The notes below the pieces were generated by a model. That model did not search any database. It was not told the origin of the DNA and was given only the letters and a program-made list of their open reading frames with translations. The position numbers and the translations under genes were made by a program. 21,192 nt of DNA from Pseudomonadota bacterium (GTDB lineage: Bacteria > Pseudomonadota > Gammaproteobacteria > Burkholderiales > Thiobacillaceae), in NCBI GenBank assembly GCA_021836225.1, contig JAKBJA010000003.1, forward strand, positions 1-21,192, given 5' to 3'. Positions 15,246-21,192 of the stretch are shown piece by piece. The first letter of the stretch is position 1; each line of letters begins with the position of its first letter.

Positions 15246-16526
15246 ATGAGCCTGCAAGCCGGCCTCTCCTTCGAGCAGGCACCGCCGTTCTCGCTGCCGC
15301 TGCGATTTTTCCTTGCCGCGCCGCTGTTCCTGCTGGCCGCCGCCATCCTGATCGCGGTGTCACCCGACGCCCTGGCCTCGCGCTGGACACCCCAGGCACT
15401 CGCCCTCACCCACGCGCTCACGCTGGGCTTCCTCGCCATGGTGATGCTGGGCGCGCTGATGCAGATGCTGCCCGTGGTGGCGGGCTCGCCCTTGCCGGCC
15501 CCACGCCTCGTGGCTTGGCTCAGCCACATCCCGATCGCGCTGGGAACCGTCGCGCTGATGACCGGTTTTCTGACGGCCGAGCCGATTGCTTTCGGTGTCA
15601 GCATCGCCCTGTTCGGCAGCAGCTTCACGGTCTTTATCACGGCTGCGTCCGTCAGCCTCGCACGCGCCGAGACCGGCGTCACGGTCAGTGGCATGCGGCT
15701 CGCGCTGGGCTGTCTTGGCATCACCGTGCTGCTCGGACTGGCGCTCGCGATGCTGCGCGCAAACGGGTGGGGGCTGCCCGCCGTCGAAGCGACGATCGCC
15801 AGCCACATCGCCTTCGGCCTGCTCGGCTGGGTGTTGCTGCTGGTGATCAGCGTCGCCTACCAGGTGGTGCCGATGTTCCAGATCACCCCGCCCTATCCGC
15901 CACGGCTGAGCCGCCGGCTGGCCGGCGTACTGTTCGCATTGCTGCTGCTGCACGCCGCCGCCCCACTGCTGCCCGCGGCCATCGCCTTCCTCGTCGATGC
16001 GGGCCTCGCCGGCGGAATCCTGCTGTTTGCCATCGCCACCCTGCGCCTGCAATCCCGTCGCCGCAGAAAACTGCCTGACGTCACCCTCGATTACTGGCGC
16101 CTCGGCATGGCCAGCCTGATCGCCTGCGTGGCCGTCTGGCTCGCTGCCATAATCTGGCCGGCCTGGGCAGACAGCGACGCCTACCCCCTGCTGCTGGGCG
16201 TGCTCTTTTTCGGCGGCTTCGCGGTCAGCGTGGTGAGCGGCATGCTCTACAAGATCGTGCCCTTCCTTGCCTGGTTTCATCTGCAGGCCCAGTTGCAGGC
16301 ACGCGCCGGCAGCATCCCCACCATGAAGGAGATGATTGCGGAACGCTGGATGCGCTGGCAGTTCCGCCTCCACCTCGCCGCCTGCGTGCTGCTCGTCGCT
16401 GCCTTGTTGTGGCCACAGTGGGCCCTTGCGGCCGGCGCCACGCTGGCCGTGTCGGCACTGTTGCTGTGGCTGAATCTGTTGTCTGCCACGCGCCGCTTCG
16501 CGCGCCATGGCGGAAAGCTGTTGTGA
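15246..16526 (+). CDS. NnrS-like polytopic membrane protein
   Basis: The product has 426 residues and about 12 predicted membrane helices. Histidines sit inside helices in patterns like those of NnrS and the haem-copper oxidase superfamily: H56 in THALTLGFLAMVMLGALMQMLP, H94, H187 in SHIAFGLLGWVLLL, H345 in KIVPFLAWFHL and H376. NnrS proteins are haem- and copper-containing membrane proteins needed during NO stress. I assign this one as NnrS-like from topology, His-in-helix patterns and the hemerythrin-DUF2249 neighbours; a haem role is inferred. The last part is rich in Leu, Ala and Trp. No strong Shine-Dalgarno precedes ATG 15246. Confidence 0.72.
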   Translation: MSLQAGLSFEQAPPFSLPLRFFLAAPLFLLAAAILIAVSPDALASRWTPQALALTHALTLGFLAMVMLGALMQMLPVVAGSPLPAPRLVAWLSHIPIALGTVALMTGFLTAEPIAFGVSIALFGSSFTVFITAASVSLARAETGVTVSGMRLALGCLGITVLLGLALAMLRANGWGLPAVEATIASHIAFGLLGWVLLLVISVAYQVVPMFQITPPYPPRLSRRLAGVLFALLLLHAAAPLLPAAIAFLVDAGLAGGILLFAIATLRLQSRRRRKLPDVTLDYWRLGMASLIACVAVWLAAIIWPAWADSDAYPLLLGVLFFGGFAVSVVSGMLYKIVPFLAWFHLQAQLQARAGSIPTMKEMIAERWMRWQFRLHLAACVLLVAALLWPQWALAAGATLAVSALLLWLNLLSATRRFARHGGKLL

Positions 16527-16572
16527 GGCTGCGGGAGTTCACCGGATTAAAGTGGAACGCGACCGTGGCGCC

Positions 16573-16587
16573 CCGGAATCTTTCCGG
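16573..16587. repeat. Short perfect inverted repeat
   Basis: CCGGAA-TCT-TTCCGG, a 6-bp perfect dyad, 46 bases after the NnrS-like stop and upstream of the candidate promoter of the next gene. It has no T tract, so termination would be weak; it may be an operator or a processing hairpin. Confidence 0.45.
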
Positions 16588-16604
16588 TGTCATCCGTGCG
16601 GCGT

Positions 16605-16620
16605 ATGGATACAATTCCAT
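16605..16620 (+). promoter_or_regulatory. Candidate promoter -10 flanked by a dyad
   Basis: TACAAT at 16610-16615 is a good -10 hexamer, and it is exactly flanked by the perfect inverted repeat ATGGA ... TCCAT. The -35 region about 17 bases upstream reads GTGTCA, a moderate match. Transcription would start near 16622, so nearly all of the 16633-16690 structured leader would be in the mRNA. Confidence 0.4.
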
Positions 16621-16632
16621 AGTTCAGCAGCG

Positions 16633-16690
16633 AATAGTGAAAGGTGCGCAAGCACCGGTCAGATCTGTCAACACCTATTGAAGGACAAGA
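16633..16690 (+). other. Structured leader before the nitronate monooxygenase-like gene
   Basis: A hairpin GGTGC-GCAA-GCACC (16643-16656) with a GNRA loop, an outer pairing AATAG (16633-16637) with CTATT (16675-16679), and the alternative pairing AGGTG (16642-16646) with CACCT (16672-16676) are visible. The last two strands end next to the Shine-Dalgarno GAAGGA (16680-16685). The pairings exclude each other, which would suit a switch; this is inference from the sequence alone. Confidence 0.35.
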
Positions 16691-17947
16691 ATGAAACGCG
16701 TGGATGATTTCCGCCTGCGCTTCGGCAAACAGGAACTGGTACCGATCGTGATCGGCGGCATGGGGGTGGACATCTCGACCGCCGAACTGGCGCTCGAGGT
16801 CGCGCGGCTCGGCGGCATCGGTCATATCTCGGACGCCATGGTGCAGACCGTGTCCGACCGCCGCTTCGACACCAAATTCGTCAGCGAGAAGCTGAAGAAA
16901 TACAAGACCAATGCCGCCAGCAGCGACAAGTCCAACGTGCACTTCAATCTCGCCGTGCTCGAGGAGGCCACGCGTTACCACGTGGGCCGGACCATGGACG
17001 CCAAGCGCGGCGACGGCATGATCTTCATCAACTGCATGGAGAAGCTCACCATGAACGCGCCGCGTGAGACGCTGCGCATGCGGCTATCCGCGGCGCTCGA
17101 TGCCGGCATCGACGGCATCACGCTCTCGGCCGGCCTGCACCTCGGCTCGTTCGCGCTGATCGAGGACCATCCGCGCTTCCGCGACGCCAAGCTCGGCATC
17201 ATCGTCTCGTCGCCGCGCGCACTGGCGATGTTCCTGCGCAAGAACGCGCGGCTCAACCGCCTGCCAGACTTCGTCGTGGTGGAAGGGCCGCTCGCCGGCG
17301 GCCACCTCGGCTTCGGCCTGGACTGGGCGAAGTACGACCTCGCGACCATCATGGGCGAAGTGCTGGCCTACCTGAAGTCGGAGCACCTCGACATTCCGGT
17401 GATCGCCGCCGGCGGCATTTTCACCGGCAGCGATGCCGCGGCCTTCCTCGAACAGGGCGCGGCCGCGGTGCAGGTGGCGACGCGCTTCACCGTCACCCAG
17501 GAATGCGGCCTGCCGGACAAAATCAAGCAGGAATACTTCAAGGCCAGCGAGGAGGAGATCGAGGTCAACACCATTTCGCCGACCGGCTACCCGATGCGCA
17601 TGTTGAAGGGCAGCCCCGGCATCGGCTCCGGCATCCGCCCCAACTGCGAGGCCTACGGCTATCTGCTCGACGCCAACAGCCGCTGCGCCTACATCGATTC
17701 CTACAACCGCGAGGTGGAACTGCACCCGGACGCGAAAAAGGTGAAGGTCAAGGACAAGACCTGCCTGTGCACCCACATGCGCAACTTCGACATCTGGACC
17801 TGCGGCCAGACCGCGTATCGCCTCAAGGACACCACCCGGAAGCTGCCGGACGGCAGCTATCAGGTTCTCACTGCAGAGCAGGTCTTCCACGACTACCAGT
17901 TCAGCGTCGACCAGAAGATCGCGCTGCCCGATCAAGCGCTCATTTGA
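16691..17947 (+). CDS. Nitronate monooxygenase-like flavoprotein
   Basis: The product has 418 residues. The TIM-barrel part shows the family pattern of the nitronate monooxygenase/2-nitropropane dioxygenase group: PIVIGGMGVDIST, ARLGGIGHISDAM, VVVEGPLAGGHLGFG, VIAAGGIFTGSDAAAFLEQGAAAVQVATRF. It probably binds FMN and oxidises a nitronate or related compound, or acts as an NAD(P)H:quinone reductase. The C-terminus has a cysteine group C358-x-C360 ... C371 (CLCTHMRNFDIWTC), beyond the barrel. A GAAGGA site precedes the ATG. No signal peptide or membrane helices. It lies downstream of the NnrS-like gene but probably has its own promoter. Confidence 0.85.
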   Translation: MKRVDDFRLRFGKQELVPIVIGGMGVDISTAELALEVARLGGIGHISDAMVQTVSDRRFDTKFVSEKLKKYKTNAASSDKSNVHFNLAVLEEATRYHVGRTMDAKRGDGMIFINCMEKLTMNAPRETLRMRLSAALDAGIDGITLSAGLHLGSFALIEDHPRFRDAKLGIIVSSPRALAMFLRKNARLNRLPDFVVVEGPLAGGHLGFGLDWAKYDLATIMGEVLAYLKSEHLDIPVIAAGGIFTGSDAAAFLEQGAAAVQVATRFTVTQECGLPDKIKQEYFKASEEEIEVNTISPTGYPMRMLKGSPGIGSGIRPNCEAYGYLLDANSRCAYIDSYNREVELHPDAKKVKVKDKTCLCTHMRNFDIWTCGQTAYRLKDTTRKLPDGSYQVLTAEQVFHDYQFSVDQKIALPDQALI

Positions 17948-17957
17948 CCGTATGCAG

Positions 17958-18015
17958 GGGGCCGCGTGGCGTCTTCAAAGGACGTTTCATGCGGCCCCGT
18001 CCAGACTCAGGACGG
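17958..18015. other. Paired hairpins in the convergent intergenic region
   Basis: GGGGCCGC (17958-17965) pairs with GCGGCCCC (17991-17998) around an inner CGTC/GACG hairpin (17970-17984). The 3' end of the long stem overlaps a second one, CCGTCC/GGACGG (17997-18002 with 18010-18015), which also covers the queD stop codon. There is no T tract, so they are not typical terminators, but they sit between two convergent stops. Confidence 0.5.
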
Positions 18016-18462
18016 ACGTCCTTCACGTACGGCATCCGCCCAGTTGTTGGGGGTTTCGTACAGTCGCACCCGTTCCAGTCTGAGCTGGTTGCCGTAAGTA
18101 TCGAGGTAAGCGACATCAAGGATGCGGAACGCCTCGGCCGCGAGATTTTCCGCAGTGGGCACCACCGGCAGCACGACCGTCTTGTGTTCGGGCAGCGACG
18201 TCAGAAATTCCATCACCGCGCGATCGCCCTGATAGACCAGGAAAGCGTGATCCCAATGATTGACCAGCACCGCATTGGCGATGTGCTTCACGTCGGAAAA
18301 ATCCATCACCATGCCCTGCTCCGCTGCGCCCTCGGTGCAGATGACCTCGCCTGAGAGGGTGATTTCGATCGCGTAGCGGTGGCCATGCAGATGCCGGCAC
18401 TGACTGGCATGATTGGGGATGCGGTGACCGGCGTCGAATTCCAGTCTGCGTGTGATCAGCAT
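18007..18462 (-). CDS. queD: QueD-like 6-carboxytetrahydropterin synthase
   Basis: The product has 151 residues, with a PTPS/QueD fold. Zinc ligands are H13 (FDAGHRI), H26 and H28; the catalytic C22 belongs to C-x3-HGH (CRHLHGH), the motif of QueD enzymes that make 6-carboxy-tetrahydropterin for queuosine. WDHAFL holds the further His-Asp pair. The protein is longer than E. coli QueD (121 residues). The start at ATG 18462 gives MLITRRLEFDAGH, the typical N-terminus. It is 29 bases downstream of a YhcC-type radical SAM gene. A neighbouring pteridine-synthase paralog function cannot be excluded. Confidence 0.93.
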   Translation of the reverse strand: MLITRRLEFDAGHRIPNHASQCRHLHGHRYAIEITLSGEVICTEGAAEQGMVMDFSDVKHIANAVLVNHWDHAFLVYQGDRAVMEFLTSLPEHKTVVLPVVPTAENLAAEAFRILDVAYLDTYGNQLRLERVRLYETPNNWADAVREGRPS

Positions 18463-18491
18463 GTCGGGCTACGAAGTTCCTGCTTTGAAAT

Positions 18492-19433
18492 TCAATGAAA
18501 ACGCGGCGCTCTGCCGCCCGTTCGCACGCCCTGGCGACTATCTCGCCGCGCCAATTCGTCGGCGATGCCGTTCAGCACGTCCCACTTCTTGGCGCACCAC
18601 GCGGGCGCCAGCAGGATGTCTGGCGCGGCGGTGCCGGTGACGCGGTGGTACACCACCTCCCACGGTGTGCGCTCGATGAGGTCGGCGGCAATGCGGGTGT
18701 AGTCCGATTCTGCAAGCGGTTCATATTCGCCGCGCTTCCATTCGATGGCGAGTTTGGTGTGCTTCACCACATGCAGCGGATGCAGCTTGAGGCCATCCAC
18801 GCCGACGTCGAGCACACGGTCGAGGCTGGCATGGCTGTGCGATTCGTCCTCGCCCGGCAGGCCGACGATGAGGTGGCAGCACACCGGAATGCCGCGCGCC
18901 CGCGCTGCGCGCGTCGCTTCCTCGTATTCGGCGAAACCGTGGCCGCGGTTGACGCGCGCCAGCGTGGCGTCGAAGGACGACTGCAGACCGAGCTCCAGCC
19001 ATACCTCGTGGCCGCGCTCGCGGTATTCCGCCAACAGATCCAGCACCGGCGGCGGCACGCAGTCGGGCCGCGTACCGATCGACAGCCCGATCACGTCGGG
19101 CGCCGCCAGCGCACTGTCGTAAAGCGCGCGCAGTTCATCCACATGCGCATAGGTGTTGGTGTAGGCCTGGAAATAGGCGATGAAGCGGCGCGCGCCGGTG
19201 CGCCGGGCGATGCGGCCGCGTGCGCGATCGAACTGCGCGGCGAGCGGCGCCTGGTCGCGTGCGCCCGGGGAAAAGGACTTGTTGTTGCAGAAGGTGCAGC
19301 CGCCGATGCCTTTCGTGCCATCGCGGTTGGGGCAGGTGAAGCCGGCGTCGAGCGCGATCTTGTGCACGCGCTCGCCGTGCCGCTCCAGCATGGCGCGGCC
19401 GAAGGTGTGGATGCATTCGGTGAGGGTGCTCAC
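18492..19433 (-). CDS. YhcC-type radical SAM protein (TIGR01212 family)
   Basis: The product has 313 residues. The radical SAM cysteines are spaced C34-x11-C46-x2-C49 (CPNRDGTKGIGGCTFCNN), the unusual signature of the YhcC/TIGR01212 family. FIAYFQAYTNTYA, IGLSIGTRPDCVP, WLELGLQSSFDATLARVNRGH and KLHPLHVVKHTKL are also conserved in it. The substrate is unknown; an RNA-modification role has been proposed because of links with tRNA genes. Here it is followed by queD after 29 bases. The start is GTG at 19433, the only suitable one before the conserved N-terminal LTECIHTFG; the first ATG would cut into it. Confidence 0.9.
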   Translation of the reverse strand: MSTLTECIHTFGRAMLERHGERVHKIALDAGFTCPNRDGTKGIGGCTFCNNKSFSPGARDQAPLAAQFDRARGRIARRTGARRFIAYFQAYTNTYAHVDELRALYDSALAAPDVIGLSIGTRPDCVPPPVLDLLAEYRERGHEVWLELGLQSSFDATLARVNRGHGFAEYEEATRAARARGIPVCCHLIVGLPGEDESHSHASLDRVLDVGVDGLKLHPLHVVKHTKLAIEWKRGEYEPLAESDYTRIAADLIERTPWEVVYHRVTGTAAPDILLAPAWCAKKWDVLNGIADELARRDSRQGVRTGGRAPRFH

Positions 19434-19640
19434 GCCGCCGAGGCCCTCTGTTGGTACGAGAGACCTGCGCCCATGCCGCCCTCAACGAGGGGCAGCGGGG
19501 TGCGACCGCGGGCAGTGAGTGATCCGGGCGTTGTCATGCCGACCCTTCAATCAACGCAAAACCGAATTATAGCAACTTAAAGACCCGCTTATCCTTTGTA
19601 CAATCCCGCTTCATTCGTGCCCGCGGGTTCGCTGGGGGAG

Positions 19641-19675
19641 CGTGGTTGTTGGCGCTTTAGCGGCTTACAACCACG
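19641..19675 (+). other. Extended hairpin upstream of ribE
   Basis: CGTGGTTGT (19641-19649) pairs perfectly with ACAACCACG (19667-19675); inside, CGCT (19653-19656) pairs with AGCG (19659-19662). It lies between two candidate promoters, so it would be in the longer ribE leader if transcribed from the first. No T tract follows. Confidence 0.55.
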
Positions 19676-19693
19676 GCCTGCTTCTTGCGGGTG

Positions 19694-19722
19694 TTCACCC
19701 ACCCCGCCTAAACGCCTACAAT
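19694..19722 (+). promoter_or_regulatory. Candidate ribE promoter
   Basis: TTCACC (19694-19699), a 17-base spacer and TACAAT (19717-19722) give transcription from near 19729, about 23 bases before the ribE ATG. The -35 element overlaps the palindrome GGGTGTTCACCC. Confidence 0.5.
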
Positions 19723-19751
19723 GCCGGGTCTCACTGGCGGTCCTTTACACC

Positions 19752-20357
19752 ATGTTCACCGGCATCATCCAATCCATCGGCCGCATCCACGAATACGAAG
19801 CACGCGGCGCCGACGCGCGCATGGTCATCCTCGGTGGCGGTCTGGACTTTTCCGACGTCGCGCTCGGCGACAGCATCGCGGTCAACGGCGTCTGTCTGAC
19901 CGCCGTGGCCCTGACGCCCGACAGCTTCACGGTCGATGTCTCGGCCGAAACGCTGCGCGTCACCACCGGCTTCGTCCCCGGCGCCGAGGTCAATCTGGAA
20001 AAGGCGCTGCGCCTGGCCGACCGCCTGGGCGGCCATCTAGTCTCGGGGCACGTCGACGGCGTCGGCACGGTGTACCGCTTCGTCCCGGTGGGCGAATCGC
20101 ACCTGCTGGAAATCGACGCGCCGCGCGAGCTTGCGCGCTACATCATCCGCAAGGGCTCGATCACGGTAAATGGCGTGTCGCTCACGGTCAACCAGGTCGA
20201 TGGCGCACGCTTCGCGCTCAACCTGATTCCGCACACGCTGGAAATGACCACACTCAAGCATCTGCAGGCGGGCAGCCGCGTCAACCTGGAAGTCGACATG
20301 ATCGCGCGCTACGTCGAGCGCATGATGCAATTCACCAACACAACGGACAAAGACTGA
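19752..20357 (+). CDS. ribE: RibE, riboflavin synthase alpha subunit
   Basis: The product has 201 residues, normal for the family. It disproportionates two 6,7-dimethyl-8-ribityllumazine molecules into riboflavin and the pyrimidine substrate. The internal duplication of two lumazine-binding barrels is visible: MFTGIIQSIG ... DSIAVNGVCLTAV in the first and GHVDGVGTV ... SITVNGVSLTVNQV in the second. The ATG at 19752 is fixed by the invariant MFTGIIQ start, even though the open frame extends upstream. No strong Shine-Dalgarno. The ribB gene overlaps its stop (TGATG). ribD of the same pathway is 9 kb upstream. Confidence 0.97.
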   Translation: MFTGIIQSIGRIHEYEARGADARMVILGGGLDFSDVALGDSIAVNGVCLTAVALTPDSFTVDVSAETLRVTTGFVPGAEVNLEKALRLADRLGGHLVSGHVDGVGTVYRFVPVGESHLLEIDAPRELARYIIRKGSITVNGVSLTVNQVDGARFALNLIPHTLEMTTLKHLQAGSRVNLEVDMIARYVERMMQFTNTTDKD

Positions 20358-21192
20358 TGAGCCTCGCCTCCACCCTGGAAATCATCGAAGAACTCAAGGC
20401 CGGCCGCATGGTCGTGCTGGTCGACGAGGAAGACCGCGAAAACGAAGGGGATCTCGTGATGGCCGCCGAGCACGTCACCCCCGACGCGATCAACTTCATG
20501 GCCAAATACGGCCGCGGCCTGATCTGCCTGACGCTGACCGACGACCGCTGCCGCCAGCTCGGCCTGAAGCAGATGGTCTCCGACAACCAGACGCCGCACG
20601 GCACCGCCTTCACCGTGTCGATCGAAGCGGCCGAGGGCGTGACCACCGGCATCTCGGCGGCTGATCGCGCCGTTACCATCCAGGCCGCAGTGAAGCGTGA
20701 CGCCAGGCCCACCGACATCATCCAGCCCGGCCACATCTTCCCGCTGCGCGCCCAGCCCGGCGGCGTGCTGGTGCGTGCCGGCCACACCGAAGCCGGCTGC
20801 GACCTGGCGGGTCTCGCGGGGCTCGAAGCCGCTTCCGTCATCTGCGAAATCCTCAAGGACGACGGCACCATGGCGCGCCTGCCCGACCTGGTGCCGTTTG
20901 CACAGGAACACGGCCTGAAGATCGGCGCCATCGCCGACCTGATCCACTACCGCAACCAGACAGAGAGCCTGGTCGAACGTGCTGCCGACCGACTGATCCA
21001 GACCGTCTACGGCGCCTTCCGCCTGATCGCCTACCGCGACAAATGCGCCGGCGAAACCCACCTGGCGCTGGTGAAGGGCGAAATTCACGCTGACAAGGAA
21101 ACCCTGGTACGGGTGCATGAGCCCTTGAGCGTGATGGATTTTCTCGACGTCACCGGCGGCGGCCATTCGTGGCCGATCATGGGCGCGATGGA
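20357..21192 (+). CDS. ribB: RibB with degenerate RibA-like domain (RibBX), 3' end cut
   Basis: The first 278 codons are present; the window ends mid-gene. Residues 1-200 are 3,4-dihydroxy-2-butanone-4-phosphate synthase with DEEDRENEGD (23-32) and GHTEAGCDL (142-150). From about 207 (ERAADRLIQTVYGAFRLIAYRD) begins a GTP cyclohydrolase II-like domain. Where RibA has the zinc cysteines after VRVH (ECLTGD...RCDC), this protein reads EPLSVMDFLDVTGGGHSW without cysteines, so cyclohydrolase activity is unlikely. Such RibBX fusions are known from proteobacteria. A functional RibA should exist elsewhere. Its start overlaps the ribE stop. Confidence 0.93.
   Translation, partial: MSLASTLEIIEELKAGRMVVLVDEEDRENEGDLVMAAEHVTPDAINFMAKYGRGLICLTLTDDRCRQLGLKQMVSDNQTPHGTAFTVSIEAAEGVTTGISAADRAVTIQAAVKRDARPTDIIQPGHIFPLRAQPGGVLVRAGHTEAGCDLAGLAGLEAASVICEILKDDGTMARLPDLVPFAQEHGLKIGAIADLIHYRNQTESLVERAADRLIQTVYGAFRLIAYRDKCAGETHLALVKGEIHADKETLVRVHEPLSVMDFLDVTGGGHSWPIMGAM

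Larger units (their letters stand above)
19434..19751. other. Gene-free stretch between the yhcC-type gene and ribE
   Basis: This 318-base stretch between the divergent genes contains no convincing gene. It holds a possible -10 TACAAT (19600-19605), a long hairpin (19641-19675), a palindromic GGGTG-TT-CACCC (19689-19700) and a second promoter near 19694-19722. No FMN riboswitch signature is recognisable, and the first 120 or so bases show nothing notable. Confidence 0.7.

Noticed and set aside
19615..19690. A tRNA-like GGGTTCG segment upstream of ribE
   Set aside because: No acceptor, D or anticodon arms can be formed around it.
19596..19751. An FMN riboswitch before ribE
   Set aside because: The conserved RFN core segments (such as the GGGTGAAATTCCC-type motif) are absent; only simple stems are seen.

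Overview
The window looks like a chromosome segment of a facultatively anaerobic betaproteobacterium. It is GC-rich. The orders glyA-nrdR-ribD and ribE-ribB(X), the class III ribonucleotide reductase, the Coq7 hydroxylase and the hemerythrin/DUF2249/NnrS-like trio fit denitrifying or sulfur-oxidising members such as Thiobacillus- or Rhodocyclales-like bacteria. That placement is inferred from gene content and order; no database search was possible. I see no CRISPR array, rRNA, tRNA, insertion sequence or prophage gene.

Layout. Positions 1-1011 (+) hold the tail of a YgiQ-type radical SAM protein and a DUF2288 protein. Positions 1035-3846 (-) are a tight lutABC operon for L-lactate oxidation to pyruvate. 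Positions 3995-5712 (-) hold Mut7-C RNase-like, lipoprotein cytochrome c and DUF302 genes, ending in a clear terminator. A 42-residue basic protein (5835-5963, -) has its own ribosome binding site and terminator. Positions 6104-7800 (-) are a TakP-like TRAP binding protein followed 2 bases later by coq7. Positions 7892-11482 (+) run glyA, nrdR, ribD and a methyltransferase.

An anaerobic/NO-related block lies between ribD and ribE. On the minus strand are nrdD, a separate small gene carrying the glycyl-radical motif, and nrdG. Divergently on the plus strand are hemerythrin, DUF2249 and an NnrS-like membrane protein. A nitronate-monooxygenase-like flavoprotein (+) and a yhcC-queD pair (-) follow. 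Riboflavin genes resume at 19752 with ribE and a RibB fused to a degenerate RibA-like domain, cut by the window end.

Most notable points. (1) The class III reductase is split: the large NrdD lacks the glycyl-radical segment, which is encoded by the next small gene, in the same frame, behind one TGA and a strong Shine-Dalgarno. (2) Two NrdR-box-like sites 32 bp apart sit on the nrdD promoter, and nrdR itself is 4.8 kb away. (3) The hemerythrin/DUF2249/NnrS-like operon shares the intergenic region with nrdD, suggesting a common low-oxygen or nitrosative context. (4) The nitronate-monooxygenase-like gene has a leader with mutually exclusive pairings. (5) The RibA-like domain of RibB(X) lacks the zinc cysteines of GTP cyclohydrolase II.
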